This document shows, in pieces, positions 24,138-33,103 of a stretch of 64,000 nt of DNA (positions are counted from its first letter, which is position 1; each line of letters starts with the position of its first letter). The notes under the pieces are model-generated. The model was given only the letters and a program-made list of their open reading frames with translations. It had not been told where the DNA came from and searched no databases. Origin of the DNA: Actinomyces oris (GTDB lineage: Bacteria > Actinomycetota > Actinomycetes > Actinomycetales > Actinomycetaceae); the NCBI RefSeq assembly GCF_006546825.1, contig NZ_VICC01000004.1:310001-374000 (forward strand), in the 5' to 3' direction. The translations under genes were made by a program, and so were the position numbers.

Positions 24138-25949
24138 GTGACCGACTCCCCGGAGCGCCCGCAGCTCCCGCCCGCCATGGCCGACGCGCGCAGCCTCGTG
24201 GCGGCCCTCCTGGCCGAGGGCGTGCGCGAGGTCGTCCTGTGCCTGGGATCGCGCAGCGCCCCACTGGCGGAGGCCCTGGCCGACGCCGCCGACGCCGGGC
24301 GCCTACGGCTGCGCGTCGTGCTGGATGAGCGCAGTGCCGGCTTCATCGCCCTGGGGGCCGCCCGCGCCCACGTCCTGAACGGGCGCGGTCGCTGCGCCGC
24401 CGTCGTGACCACCTCGGGCACGGCCGTCTCCAACCTTCACCCGGCCGTCAGTGAGGCCGACGCCGCCGGCATCCCCCTGCTCGTCATCAGCGCTGACCGG
24501 CCCCACGAGCTGGTCGGCACCGGTGCCAGCCAGACCACCGAGCAGACCGGGCTCTTCGCACCGGCCCTGCGCCTGGGGGTGGATCTGCCCGCCGACCTGG
24601 CAGCCGACCTCGGGGGCCATGCGGCCGACGCCGCCATCGCCGGGCAGGTGCGCCGCGCCGTCTCCGCCGCCACCGGGACCCTCAGTCAGGATCCCGGGCC
24701 GGTCCAGATCAACGCCCGCTTCCGTCCGCCCCTGACGGTGGAGAACTCAGCGGAGAGCTCAGTGGGGGACACCGTGGAGGATGCGGTGCCGGCCGCTCCG
24801 GCGCCGCCCTTCCCGCCCATGGTCCCGGCTGCCCGGGCAGCCGTGCTGGCCGGAACCCCGGAGGCCGGTGCCGGCCAGCCGGCCGGCTCTGGCTCTTTAG
24901 CGCAGGGGAGAGGGATCGTCGTCGCCGGGGATACCGCCCACCCGGGCGTTGGCACCCTGGCCAGATCTCTGGCCGAGCACCTCAACTGGCCACTCCTGGC
25001 CGAACCCACCTCCCAGGCCCGCAGCGGCCCGCAGGCCCTGAGCCGTTACGCCGAGCTGCTGGGCACCCCTGCGGGTCGCGCGCTCGCCCAGCAGGCCGAG
25101 CACCTCCTCGTTCTGGGGCACCCCAGCCTCAGTCGTTCCATCACCGCGCTCCTGGGGCGCGAGGACCTCGACATCACCGTCCTGACCGAGCGCGCCCGGT
25201 GGCCCGACGTCTCCGGGCTGGCTCGACGGGTCGTTCCTATTGACGGTCCCGATCATGAGCCTGCCGACGCCGCCGCCCTCCGTTCGGCCCGTCTCGTCGC
25301 CTCCCTCGGCCTGGAGAGCGCCGACACGGCCTGGACCGACTCCTGGCGCCAGGCCGTGGCGGATCTTCCCGAACCGGACCACTCCAGCAGCGCCGACGCC
25401 CTGGCCCGGGCCGTGTGGGAGGCGAGCCTGGCCCCCGGCGCCCCCACCCTCCTGGTGGGCTCGTCCATGACGGTGCGGCGCCTGGACCGACTCGCCCAGC
25501 CCGGCGCCGCTGCCCCGAAGGCGGTCGCGAACCGCGGCCTGGCGGGCATCGACGGCACCATCGCCACCGGGATCGGACTGTGGATGGCCTCAGGGGAACC
25601 GGTTCGCGCCGTCATGGGAGACCTCGCCTTCCTCCACGACGCCATGTCCTTGAACCGGGGCGTGCGAGAGGAGGAGGCCGACCTGCAGGTGATCGTCGTC
25701 GACGACGGCGGGGGCGCGATCTTCTCCCACCTCGAGTACGCCCGCACCACGCCAGCGGGCCGGTTCGAACGGCTCTTCACCGCCCCTCAGCGGGCGGATA
25801 TCGCTGCGCTGGCCGCAGCCCTGGGGGCCCGCGTCCAGGTCCCCCATGATGTCGAGGCCCTCCGCGGACTCCTGGCTGAACCGGTCGACGGCGTGAGCGT
25901 CGTCGTCTGGGAGACCACGAGGCACGGTCCTCACACCGTGACAACATGA
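24138..25949 (+). CDS. menD: 2-Succinyl-5-enolpyruvyl-6-hydroxy-3-cyclohexene-1-carboxylate synthase MenD
   Basis: A 603-residue thiamine-diphosphate enzyme that adds the succinic-semialdehyde unit from 2-oxoglutarate to isochorismate. Landmarks are CLGSRSAPLAEAL, LDERSAGFIALG, TSGTAVSNLHPAV, ISADRPHEL, GASQTTEQ, NRGLAGIDGTIATGIG, GDLAFLHD and VVDDGGGAIFS (cofactor and Mg2+ region). An Ala/Pro/Ser-rich insert at about 205-255 links the first and middle domains. GTG 24138 is chosen because of the TATCCT box and because MenD proteins begin close to this point. Confidence 0.93.
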   Translation: MTDSPERPQLPPAMADARSLVAALLAEGVREVVLCLGSRSAPLAEALADAADAGRLRLRVVLDERSAGFIALGAARAHVLNGRGRCAAVVTTSGTAVSNLHPAVSEADAAGIPLLVISADRPHELVGTGASQTTEQTGLFAPALRLGVDLPADLAADLGGHAADAAIAGQVRRAVSAATGTLSQDPGPVQINARFRPPLTVENSAESSVGDTVEDAVPAAPAPPFPPMVPAARAAVLAGTPEAGAGQPAGSGSLAQGRGIVVAGDTAHPGVGTLARSLAEHLNWPLLAEPTSQARSGPQALSRYAELLGTPAGRALAQQAEHLLVLGHPSLSRSITALLGREDLDITVLTERARWPDVSGLARRVVPIDGPDHEPADAAALRSARLVASLGLESADTAWTDSWRQAVADLPEPDHSSSADALARAVWEASLAPGAPTLLVGSSMTVRRLDRLAQPGAAAPKAVANRGLAGIDGTIATGIGLWMASGEPVRAVMGDLAFLHDAMSLNRGVREEEADLQVIVVDDGGGAIFSHLEYARTTPAGRFERLFTAPQRADIAALAAALGARVQVPHDVEALRGLLAEPVDGVSVVVWETTRHGPHTVTT

Positions 25950-26160
25950 ACGACGATAGAGATGGACGGCAACCAGCGGGATAGGACCTGCGGCGGTGGC
26001 CCCGGCTCAGCCCGAACCCACCGCCGGGCTCTCAGCCCGCTGCGATACAACAGTTACACGATCCACAGCACAGCCTCAGGGAATCATCGGAAACGGCACA
26101 GAGCCCTGGTGTTGTCTACCCGTGGATCTGAGAGGGCGACACGCCCGAGGAGGAGCACAG

Positions 26161-27864
26161 ATGAGCGGATACGACGAGACGAACCCGGAGGCATACCGGC
26201 CCACTGAGCCCGAGGCGGCGGCGGACGGCGCTCACTCCGGTGTCGACTCCTGGTCCGCCAGCAGCCAGGCCAGCCCGGCAACGGCGTCTTCCGTCAGCGA
26301 GGGCGCGAGCGTGACCGAGGACCACGGCGGCTACGCGGATCTCTCCCAGGCCTACACCGCCGACGCCTCCCAGCCCGAGCCGCCCACCTCTCAGCTGCCT
26401 GCCGAGCCGCCGACCTCGCAGTTGCCTGCCGAACAGACCGCGTCGCTCTACGCGCAGCTCGCCCAGGGGCAGTACCAGCCCCAGCAGCCGTCCTACCAGC
26501 CGCAGCAGCAGCCTCAGGGGCAGTACCCCGCCCCTCAGGTGCAGCAGGCGGCGCCGCCCAGTTACTCATCCGCCCAGCAGCCCTACCAGGGGCAGCAGAC
26601 GCACCTCGGCTCGCCCTATATGAGCGTCCCGACGACGCCCGGTGGCTACGCGCCGGCCGGCGCCCCCACCGGGGAGTCCTTCTATGCGGCCTCGAAGGCC
26701 ACAGGCGCTGACAGCGGCACCAAGAGGCGCCGGCGGGGGCCGGGCTGGTTCGCCCTGGTCGCCTCCGTACTGGTCGCCTCCCTGCTGGGGGCCGGTGGGG
26801 CTGTGACCGCGGTCAGGTACATGGACGCTCGCGGCGGGGATGTCTCATCGCGTTCCACGACGGCGCCCACCGCCATCGCCACCGGGAGCACGACCAAGAC
26901 CGTCGACAGCGCCGGCCAGGCCCCCGACTGGGAGGCCGTCTCGGCCGCCGTGTCCAACGCCGTCGTCTCCATCGGCGTCGTCACGGACAGGGGCGAGGCC
27001 CTGGGCTCCGGAGTCATCTTCGACAAGGAGGGGCACATCATCACGAACAACCACGTGGTGGCGGGGGCCTCCAAGATCCAGGTGACGCTGGCTGACGGCC
27101 GCGTCTATGACGCTGAGACCACCGGTACCGACCCCGCCACCGACCTGGCGGTCATCCAGCTCAAGGACGCCCCCGACAACCTCACGGTCGCCCAGCTCGG
27201 AGACTCCGACAAGCTGGCCACCGGTCAGGACGTCATGGCGATCGGTAACCCGCTGGGCCTGTCCTCGACCGTCACCACCGGAATCATCTCGGCCCTCGAT
27301 CGGCCCGTCGTCAACTCCCAGAATGAGGACGGATCGGGCGGTTCGGCGGTCTACACCAACGCCATCCAGATCGACGCCGCCATCAACCCCGGCAACTCTG
27401 GAGGGCCGCTTTTCGACGAGAAGGGGCGGGTCATTGGGATCACCAGCTCCATCGCCACCATGGGCCGCTCCGGCGGTGGCGAGGGAGGCTCGGGAAGCAT
27501 CGGCATCGGTTTCGCCATCCCCGTCAAGCTGGCCGACAAGGTCGCCAAGCAGCTCATCAAGTCCGGTACGGCCACGCACGCCTACCTGGGAGTCACCCTT
27601 GACACCGCTGGTGCCAGGGCCGACGGCGAGAAGCGAGCCGGCGCCAAGATCACCTCGGTCGAAGGCGGCTCACCGGCCGACAAGGCCGGACTGAAGAAGG
27701 ATGACGTCGTCATCGCCATCGATGGGAAGACCACCGCCCAGGGGTCGGCTCTCACCGGCTACGTGCGCCAGTACTCCGCCAACGACAAGGTCAAGCTCAC
27801 GGTCATCCGTGACTCCAAGAAGCAGGACATCGACGTGACCCTGGCTGAGCGCAAGGACTCCTGA
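26161..27864 (+). CDS. Membrane-anchored HtrA/DegP-type serine protease
   Basis: A 567-residue envelope protease. Residues 1-190 are a disordered, Pro/Gln/Ser-rich cytoplasmic region with a tandem nine-residue repeat (PPTSQLPAE, about 74-91). One membrane helix at about 194-218 follows a KRRRRG positive patch. The trypsin-like domain has the triad His298 (TNNHVVAG), Asp328 (PATDLAVIQL) and Ser413 (NPGNSGGPLF). A C-terminal PDZ domain (about 470-562; VEGGSPADKAGLKKDDVVIAIDG) should bind unfolded C-termini. The ATG has GAGGAGGAG 5 nt upstream. The layout is that of mycobacterial PepD/HtrA, which handle envelope stress. A strong hairpin follows the stop. Confidence 0.92.
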   Translation: MSGYDETNPEAYRPTEPEAAADGAHSGVDSWSASSQASPATASSVSEGASVTEDHGGYADLSQAYTADASQPEPPTSQLPAEPPTSQLPAEQTASLYAQLAQGQYQPQQPSYQPQQQPQGQYPAPQVQQAAPPSYSSAQQPYQGQQTHLGSPYMSVPTTPGGYAPAGAPTGESFYAASKATGADSGTKRRRRGPGWFALVASVLVASLLGAGGAVTAVRYMDARGGDVSSRSTTAPTAIATGSTTKTVDSAGQAPDWEAVSAAVSNAVVSIGVVTDRGEALGSGVIFDKEGHIITNNHVVAGASKIQVTLADGRVYDAETTGTDPATDLAVIQLKDAPDNLTVAQLGDSDKLATGQDVMAIGNPLGLSSTVTTGIISALDRPVVNSQNEDGSGGSAVYTNAIQIDAAINPGNSGGPLFDEKGRVIGITSSIATMGRSGGGEGGSGSIGIGFAIPVKLADKVAKQLIKSGTATHAYLGVTLDTAGARADGEKRAGAKITSVEGGSPADKAGLKKDDVVIAIDGKTTAQGSALTGYVRQYSANDKVKLTVIRDSKKQDIDVTLAERKDS

Positions 27865-27885
27865 CCGGGGCAGCTCCTGACTGCT

Positions 27886-28689
27886 CTACCGAGACCGACG
27901 GCTCCAGGTCCAGGAGCCGTCGGTCCGTTCTTCCTCGGTGGGTTCCAGGACGGCGAGGACGGTGCTGAGAGCCTCTGGGCCTGAGATCCTGGCGCGCAGC
28001 CGGCCGTCGGTGGAAAAAGTGTTCAGGAGGCGTTCGAACTGGCGCATGCTCAGGGGCAGGTAGCCGATGGGGTATCGGGTCTCTCGATGATTCTTGAGAA
28101 CGATGACGGCGTCGGCCTGGTGTACTCCGATGAGACGCGGGTGCTCCTTCCATGGAATCTCGTGGCTGTGTCCGTTGGTCTGAGTCAGCTCGATGCCGCT
28201 CTTGCTGACCGTAATACGACGTCTCACGGGGCGAAAGCCTTGAAGGGCCTGTAGGAGATAGGGGAGGCTCAGTGTTCCCAGTGCTGCTAAGGCTGCTGAT
28301 CCGATCCAGTCACCCTGGCGGTGCAGCAACCAGGCGACTGCAGCGAGCGGTACTCCCAGAACACCCAGCAGTGGAACACCGACTTCAAATAAGAGCATGC
28401 CGGTTGGGGTCGTCATGACGACTTGATGGCTGTCGTGACTCCAGTATGTTCGGCCGGCTGAAAGAAAGTACTTGAGGCACCAGGCTGCAACCGCGTAGCT
28501 GACAATGAAGATAGCGAGGTAGATCATGGCCAGCGCTGTGGTGGTGCTTCCTGTGAGAAACATGGGGATGCTGAACATGGCTGCGGCCACGGCAATCGCT
28601 CCGAAGAACAGAGGTGCCCGATACCGGTTCTTGTCGATGCGTTCCGGCGTGATGATGGGCTGGGCTGCCTTGCCTGTCAGGAAACTCAT
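27886..28689 (-). CDS. Membrane protein of unknown function with PH-like C-terminal region
   Basis: A 267-residue protein with four hydrophobic segments in the first ~150 residues (FFGAIAVAAAMFSIPMFL; ALAMIYLAIFIVSYAVAAW; LLFEVGVPLLGVLGVPLAAVAWLL; IGSAALAALGTLSLPYLL). The soluble C-terminal part (RRRITVSKSGIELTQTNG, IPWKEHPRL, AVIVLKNHRETRYPI) resembles bacterial PH-type domains in pattern only. The start at 28689 (MSFLTGKAAQP) has AAGGA 9 nt upstream. Its last codons overlap the htrA terminator. A damaged copy of its C-terminus lies just upstream. Confidence 0.7.
   Translation of the reverse strand: MSFLTGKAAQPIITPERIDKNRYRAPLFFGAIAVAAAMFSIPMFLTGSTTTALAMIYLAIFIVSYAVAAWCLKYFLSAGRTYWSHDSHQVVMTTPTGMLLFEVGVPLLGVLGVPLAAVAWLLHRQGDWIGSAALAALGTLSLPYLLQALQGFRPVRRRITVSKSGIELTQTNGHSHEIPWKEHPRLIGVHQADAVIVLKNHRETRYPIGYLPLSMRQFERLLNTFSTDGRLRARISGPEALSTVLAVLEPTEEERTDGSWTWSRRSR
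27893..27925 (+). terminator. Strong hairpin after htrA, overlapping the 3' end of the next gene
   Basis: A perfect 13-bp stem (27893-27905 with 27913-27925) and 7-nt loop, followed by CGTTCTT on the plus strand, lies 28 nt after the htrA stop. The same DNA encodes the last residues of the convergent membrane protein. Confidence 0.75.
27897..28005. repeat. Direct repeat, copy 1 (paired with 28728-28835)
   Basis: About 105 bp at the 3' end of the intact membrane protein gene recurs, with scattered substitutions, at 28728-28835 in the same orientation. The repeat includes the hairpin that serves as htrA terminator; in the second copy the stem has mismatches. Confidence 0.7.
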
Positions 28690-28725
28690 TGCGGTCATCC
28701 TTGCGTTGGCGTATGTGCTGTCTAA

Positions 28726-28905
28726 CGGCTCCAGATCCAGGAGCCATCGGTCCGTTCTTGCTCGGTGGGTTCCAGGACGGCGAGGACGGTGCTGAGGGCA
28801 TCGGGTCCTGAGAGCTTGGCACGGAGCCGAGGTGGCCGTGGATCTCCTGCTAGTTCTTGAAGGCGATGACCGTCTCACCCCGCGGGGTGGGATGGTCTGC
28901 GTCAA
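28726..28905 (-). pseudogene. Degenerate partial copy of the adjacent membrane protein gene
   Basis: Read on the minus strand, about 28726-28835 encodes RLRAKLSGPDALSTVLAVLE followed by PTEQERTDGSWIWSR and a stop. This matches the C-terminus of the downstream gene nearly residue for residue. Further upstream, in another frame, GETVIAFKN plus a stop resembles AVIVLKN of the intact gene. The copy has therefore lost its membrane part and central codons and is frameshifted. It probably remains from a tandem duplication that later collapsed. Confidence 0.75.
28728..28835. repeat. Direct repeat, copy 2 (paired with 27897-28005)
   Basis: The second copy of the ~105-bp repeat, carrying the frameshifted gene fragment. 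The two copies flank the intact gene and could recombine to delete it. Confidence 0.7.
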
Positions 28906-28941
28906 TCGATGAAGGTGATTTCTATTAATAGGTCGTCAGAA

Positions 28942-29187
28942 TCAGCCTGCTGTCAACATACTCACCCAGGAACACGTCCTCATAACCATTCGCCCCTTGC
29001 CGTCAATGAGCTGCTTCGCTTTGACGTTGTGCTGCTTGATCCGCTTCGGTGACAGGACGTAGTTCTGAACCTGTTCACTCGCAGATGACGGAGCCAGGTT
29101 GCCTTTTCCAGAAAGGTTGATGATGATCGTCAGGGCAAAAAAGCCGATGAGTAGCTTTAATGTCACCAGAACGAATCCGCTCATCAT
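28942..29187 (-). pseudogene. Decayed DUF421 (YetF-like) membrane protein gene
   Basis: An 81-codon frame whose N-terminus (LVTLKLLIGFFALTIIINLSGKGNLAPSSASEQVQNYVL) looks like the first helix and conserved loop of DUF421 membrane proteins. The normal continuation (further helices, GGIIGG-type motif) is missing. The frame passes straight to KQHNVKAKQLIDGKGRMVMR, which resembles the start of the soluble domain, and then ends early in unrelated residues. This pattern indicates an internal deletion plus a downstream frameshift. Family assignment is from memory of the motif. The region is AT-rich and sits next to another broken gene. Confidence 0.55.
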
Positions 29188-29188
29188 T

Positions 29189-29212
29189 TTCTCGTTTCTC
29201 GTTTCTCGTTGA
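29189..29212. repeat. Tandem heptamer repeat TTTCTCG x3
   Basis: Three head-to-tail copies of TTTCTCG (CGAGAAA on the minus strand) lie directly before the ATG of the decayed DUF421-like gene, at the ribosome-binding position. Copy-number changes there could alter spacing or expression. Confidence 0.6.
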
Positions 29213-29293
29213 ATTATATTGAATGTGCACTACAGGGGGTGTTGTCAGTATTTTTGGTGGTCAGGTGCTGCTCGCCAATGCGCCGGGCAGAGC

Positions 29294-30664
29294 TCAGTCG
29301 GGCACACCCAGCGCCCCCAGCATGGGGCGCATCTTGGCGGTCGTCTCCGCCAGCTCGTCGACCGGCTCGGAGTCCGGCATGATGCCGCCGCCCCCGAACA
29401 CTCTCGCGGGCGACTGCGGTCCGGGACCTCCTGTGGGCAGCTGGGCGCTTCGCAGCGCGATGCACCACTCGCCCTCGCCGTGCCAGTCCACCCAGCCCAC
29501 GGGCCCGGCGTAACGTCCCCGATCCATGGACTCGGCCTCCTCGATGAGGCGCGCCGCCGCCTGGGTTGGCGTCCCGCACACGGCCGCCGTCGGGTGCAGC
29601 GCGTCCACCAGGGCCAGCGCCCCGGTGTCTCCGGCAACGACCCCGGTGACGTCACTGGCCAGGTGCAGGACGTTCGGCAGCGTCAGGACAAAGCGGGCCG
29701 GGGCTTCCACCACCGAGCACAGCGGCTCCAGCGCCGTGATCGCCGAGTCCCGGGCCAGCTCATGCTCCCGGTTGTTCTTCTCCGAGCCCTCCAGCCAGGA
29801 GGCCAGGCGTGCCGTCGCCAGAGCGTCCTCGCCGGCGTGCCGGCGGGCCGTACCGGCCAGCACCCTGCTCATGAGGCGTCGATCCCGCAGGCGCAGCAGC
29901 AGCTCAGGACTGGCGCCCACCATCTGCTCGACGGCGAAGACCCAGGTGGAGGGGTAGTCGCTGGCCAGGCGCCGCAGGACCGTACCGGTGGCCAGCGGCC
30001 CGCCCGGGTAGGCCAGCACGTCGCGGGCCAGGACCACCTTGCGGGCCTGCCCCGCACGCATCCGCTCCTGCGTGGCGCAGACCGCCCGGCACCACTGCTC
30101 CTCGCTGAGCGCCCCGGCCTCAACGGCGGTGGTGCCGCCGGAGTCCCCGGAGTCCCTGTCGGTGCCGGCCTGCTCCCGGTCGACCGATGCACGAGCATCG
30201 GCCACCAGCGCCGTCAGGAGCGAGCCGGGATCCGGGTGCTCTGGCTCGCTCCCGTCGTCAGCCCCGGACACCACGGTCGTCAGCCAAGCACCGGAGTCAT
30301 CCAGCCCAACGAGGACCTCGGGAACCACCAGGACCGAGGACTGCTCGGAGCTGGGGGAGAAGGTGATTGCGCCCAGCGCCACCGGCCCTGTTCCGGGGCG
30401 GACCAGCGCATCACGCCACCAGGCCGCACCGACGACGGCCCGCCACGCGGCCCGCAGCGCCTCAATGCGATCCGCCCCGCTGGCCTCGATCACCAGAACG
30501 TGGCCCAGGCCGATGAGTCCGCGCCCCTCGTGAACCCAGGAGCTGACATCCTCGCGGCCCGCCAGTAGGTCGATGAGAGCCAGCCCCTCCAGTGCACCCT
30601 CAGGCAGCTCATGGGTGCGGAAGGACAGCCGCGGCGGGGCGGCCAGGCAGTGCTCTGCCCTCAC
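29294..30664 (-). CDS. menF: Isochorismate synthase MenF
   Basis: A 456-residue chorismate-utilising enzyme that makes isochorismate, the first menaquinone-specific step. The C-terminal catalytic domain has KVVLARDVLAY, GASPELLLRLRDR, AGTARR, EHELARDSAI, ALHPTAAVCGTPTQAAARLI, GPVGWVDWHGEGEWCIALR and GGGGIMPDSEP. The N-terminal ~200 residues are variable with a Gly/Asp/Ser linker. Entry into siderophore synthesis (EntC) is the alternative, but ubiE/menG lies 34 nt upstream on the same strand and the other men genes are nearby, favouring menaquinone. Confidence 0.92.
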   Translation of the reverse strand: MRAEHCLAAPPRLSFRTHELPEGALEGLALIDLLAGREDVSSWVHEGRGLIGLGHVLVIEASGADRIEALRAAWRAVVGAAWWRDALVRPGTGPVALGAITFSPSSEQSSVLVVPEVLVGLDDSGAWLTTVVSGADDGSEPEHPDPGSLLTALVADARASVDREQAGTDRDSGDSGGTTAVEAGALSEEQWCRAVCATQERMRAGQARKVVLARDVLAYPGGPLATGTVLRRLASDYPSTWVFAVEQMVGASPELLLRLRDRRLMSRVLAGTARRHAGEDALATARLASWLEGSEKNNREHELARDSAITALEPLCSVVEAPARFVLTLPNVLHLASDVTGVVAGDTGALALVDALHPTAAVCGTPTQAAARLIEEAESMDRGRYAGPVGWVDWHGEGEWCIALRSAQLPTGGPGPQSPARVFGGGGIMPDSEPVDELAETTAKMRPMLGALGVPD

Positions 30665-30698
30665 GACGTCGGCCCCGGGTCGCTGCTCAGGTCGGTTC

Positions 30699-31424
30699 TC
30701 ACTGCTCGCCCTGGGCGGGCAGGGGCCGCGTGGCCCGGTGAACCGCGACGATCCCGCCGGAGAGGTTCTTATAGCCCACGCCCCGCCAGCCGGCCTCCTG
30801 CATGAGGCCGGCCAGCTCCCGCTGGTCCGGCCAGGCCAGGATCGACTCGCCCAGGTAGTCGTAGGCCTCGGTGTTCGACGAGACCAGGCGGGCGGCGGCC
30901 GGCAGGGCGCTGCCCAGGTAGAAGCGGTACAGGTGGCGGAAGGCCGGCCAGGTCGGGGTGGAGAACTCCGCGATGACGATCCGCCCGCCCGGTACCGTCA
31001 CCCGGCGCATCTCCGACAGTGCCCGCGCCGTGTCCTGCACGTTGCGCAGCCCGTAGGAGATGGTGACGACGTCGAAGCTCTCGTCGGCGAAGGGCAGCGC
31101 CGTGGCGTCCCCGGCCACGAAGGCGATCTCGGGGTGGCGACGCTTGCCCTCGGCCACCATGCCGGTGGAGAAGTCGCAGGCCACGACCTCGGCGCCGTCG
31201 GCGGCGTACTCCACCGAGGAGGTGCCGGTCCCCGCGGCCAGGTCCAGGACGCGCGTCCCCGGCCTCGCGGCGACGGCCGCGCGCGTCACCCGGCGCCACA
31301 TGTGCACCTGGAACAGGCTCATCACGTCATTGGACAGGTCGTAGCGGCGCGCAACGGCGTCGAACATCCCGGCGACCTCGCGTGGGTCCTTGGCGAGGCT
31401 GGCTCGAAGGGGGGATCGGCTCAT
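30699..31424 (-). CDS. ubiE: Demethylmenaquinone methyltransferase (UbiE/MenG)
   Basis: A 241-residue SAM-dependent methyltransferase that converts demethylmenaquinone to menaquinone. Landmarks are [25 protein letters not shown], the SAM loop [43 protein letters not shown] and the C-terminal [17 protein letters not shown]. The start [10 protein letters not shown] at 31424 agrees with family N-termini; ATG codons at 31436 and 31433 are alternatives, and no clear ribosome site was seen. menF follows on the same strand. Confidence 0.92.
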   Translation of the reverse strand: MSRSPLRASLAKDPREVAGMFDAVARRYDLSNDVMSLFQVHMWRRVTRAAVAARPGTRVLDLAAGTGTSSVEYAADGAEVVACDFSTGMVAEGKRRHPEIAFVAGDATALPFADESFDVVTISYGLRNVQDTARALSEMRRVTVPGGRIVIAEFSTPTWPAFRHLYRFYLGSALPAAARLVSSNTEAYDYLGESILAWPDQRELAGLMQEAGWRGVGYKNLSGGIVAVHRATRPLPAQGEQ

Positions 31425-31801
31425 GGGGGTCATCATCGCAAATCCCGGCCGCGGTCTCGCCGCCAAGGCGTGCCGCAGACCGCTCCCAGCCGGCCTCCGA
31501 CCGCGCCGGTGCCGCTCTAGGACGCAGGTCCCGTCCGACAGTGTTGAAATTCGTCACTCACTTGCAGCGTAATTCTGGGGTGCCACCATCTGCCGTTGAG
31601 GTGGGGACTTCTCTGAGGAATGCCGTCACGGCAACGAAAACTGCGGTTCGCCTCCTGTCTCGCCGCTCCCGTCATGGAGGCGTCGGCCGCCTGGGTACAG
31701 TCGGCACAGGCTCCGCCCAGTGCGGGGCCTGCATTACGGTGCCAACTGTGATGCCTATGACAACGCCCGCTGTACCAGAAGTGCCGAGGAGGGAAGCCCG
31801 A
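31425..31801. other. Divergent intergenic region between ubiE and the menJ-nuo operon
   Basis: 377 bp with no gene. It must hold the promoters for ubiE-menF (leftward) and for the long menJ-nuo run (rightward). TTGAAA at 31544-31549 and TAATTC at 31570-31575 are 20 nt apart, too wide to be convincing. A ribosome site (AGGAGGGA) precedes menJ. No operator was identified. Confidence 0.5.
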
Positions 31802-33103
31802 GTGAGCCAGGCAGCCGCCCAGTCCAGCGCCTCCGCCTCTGCCGACGTCATCGTCGTCGGGGCCGGCCCGGCCGGCTCCTCGGCGGCCTACCACATGGCC
31901 ACTCTTGGCCTCGACGTCATCCTCCTGGAGAAGCAGGAGCTCGGCCGGGACAAGGTCTGCGGGGACGGCCTGACCCCCTCGGCCGTGCGCGAGCTGGTCT
32001 CCATGGGGATGGACACCACCGGCTGGCAGCGCAACCGCGGCCTACGCGTCATCGGCGGCGGGCACCTCCTCCACTTCCCCTGGCCGGAGCAGGCCTCCTT
32101 CCCCTCCTACGGGATGGCCCGCCCTCGCGCCCTGCTCGACCGCGACCTGGCCGAGCACGCCGCCGCAGCCGGCGCCCGCCTGCTCACCGGCGTCACCGTC
32201 ACCGCCCCCGTCACCTCTCCCACCGGGCGCGTCACCGGTGTTGAGGCCCGCCCCACCAACCGGGTCGCCTACCCCGGCATCGAGGGGCCCACCACCTTCA
32301 CCGCCCCGCTGGTCGTCGACGCCGGAGGCGTCTCGGCCCGCCTGGCTACCGCCGTCGGGCGCACCAAGAACGAGCGCCGCCCCATGGGCGTGGCCGTGCG
32401 CGCCTACTTCCGCTCCCCGCGCGCCAAGGACGCCTGGATGGAGTCCCGTCTCGAGCTGTGGGACGGCACGCCCGGCAAGTCCGACCTCCTGCCCGGCTAC
32501 GGCTGGATCTGGTCCGTGGGGGAGGGGCTGGTCAACGTCGGACTCGGCTCGGTCTCCTCGCGCGCCCAGGCCACCGCCATCGACTACCGCGCCGTGTTCA
32601 ACCGCTGGATGGACAATGTCCCGGCCTCCTGGGGCTTCACCAAGGAGAACCAGGTCGGCGGCCTGGTCAGCGCCGCCCTGCCCATGGCCTTCAACCGCAA
32701 GCCGCACTACGCAGACGGCCTCATGCTGCTGGGCGACGCAGGCGGCATGGTCTCGCCCTTCAACGGCGAGGGCATCGCCCAGGCCCTCATGTCCGGCCGC
32801 CTGGCCGCCCAGGCCGCCGCCCAGGCATCAGCCCGCACGACCACCTCCGGCCGCGAGCAGGTCCTGGCCCAGTACCCCAAGGCCCTCAGCTCCGAGATGG
32901 GCGGCTACTACACGCTCGGCCGTGTCTTCGTCGCCCTCATCGAGCACCCCGAGGTCATGCGCCTGTGCACCCGCTACGGGCTGCCGCGCAAGCGCCTCAT
33001 GAAGCTCGTCACCAAGCTCCTGTCTGACGGGTGGGAGCGCCGCGGCGGCGACGGAATCGACCACTTCATCCAGCTCCTGACAAGGATGGTGCCGGAAGCA
33101 TGA
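31802..33103 (+). CDS. menJ: FAD-dependent geranylgeranyl-reductase-family protein (MenJ-like menaquinone reductase)
   Basis: A 433-residue flavoprotein. The Rossmann motif is DVIVVGAGPAGSSAAYHMA, followed by the family motif DKVCGDGLTPSAV, ARPRALLDRDLAEHA, and a second FAD motif LLGDAGGMVSPFNGEGIAQAL. Actinobacterial members reduce one isoprene unit of the menaquinone side chain (MenJ); geranylgeranyl reductases for other lipids share these motifs. Position favours MenJ: its stop overlaps nuoA by 3 nt and the run ends in a polyprenyl diphosphate synthase. GTG 31802 has AGGAGGGA 7 nt upstream. Confidence 0.85.
   Translation: MSQAAAQSSASASADVIVVGAGPAGSSAAYHMATLGLDVILLEKQELGRDKVCGDGLTPSAVRELVSMGMDTTGWQRNRGLRVIGGGHLLHFPWPEQASFPSYGMARPRALLDRDLAEHAAAAGARLLTGVTVTAPVTSPTGRVTGVEARPTNRVAYPGIEGPTTFTAPLVVDAGGVSARLATAVGRTKNERRPMGVAVRAYFRSPRAKDAWMESRLELWDGTPGKSDLLPGYGWIWSVGEGLVNVGLGSVSSRAQATAIDYRAVFNRWMDNVPASWGFTKENQVGGLVSAALPMAFNRKPHYADGLMLLGDAGGMVSPFNGEGIAQALMSGRLAAQAAAQASARTTTSGREQVLAQYPKALSSEMGGYYTLGRVFVALIEHPEVMRLCTRYGLPRKRLMKLVTKLLSDGWERRGGDGIDHFIQLLTRMVPEA

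Noticed and set aside
31544-31575. TTGAAA and TAATTC as promoter of menJ-nuo
   Set aside because: The 20-nt spacing is too long to trust.
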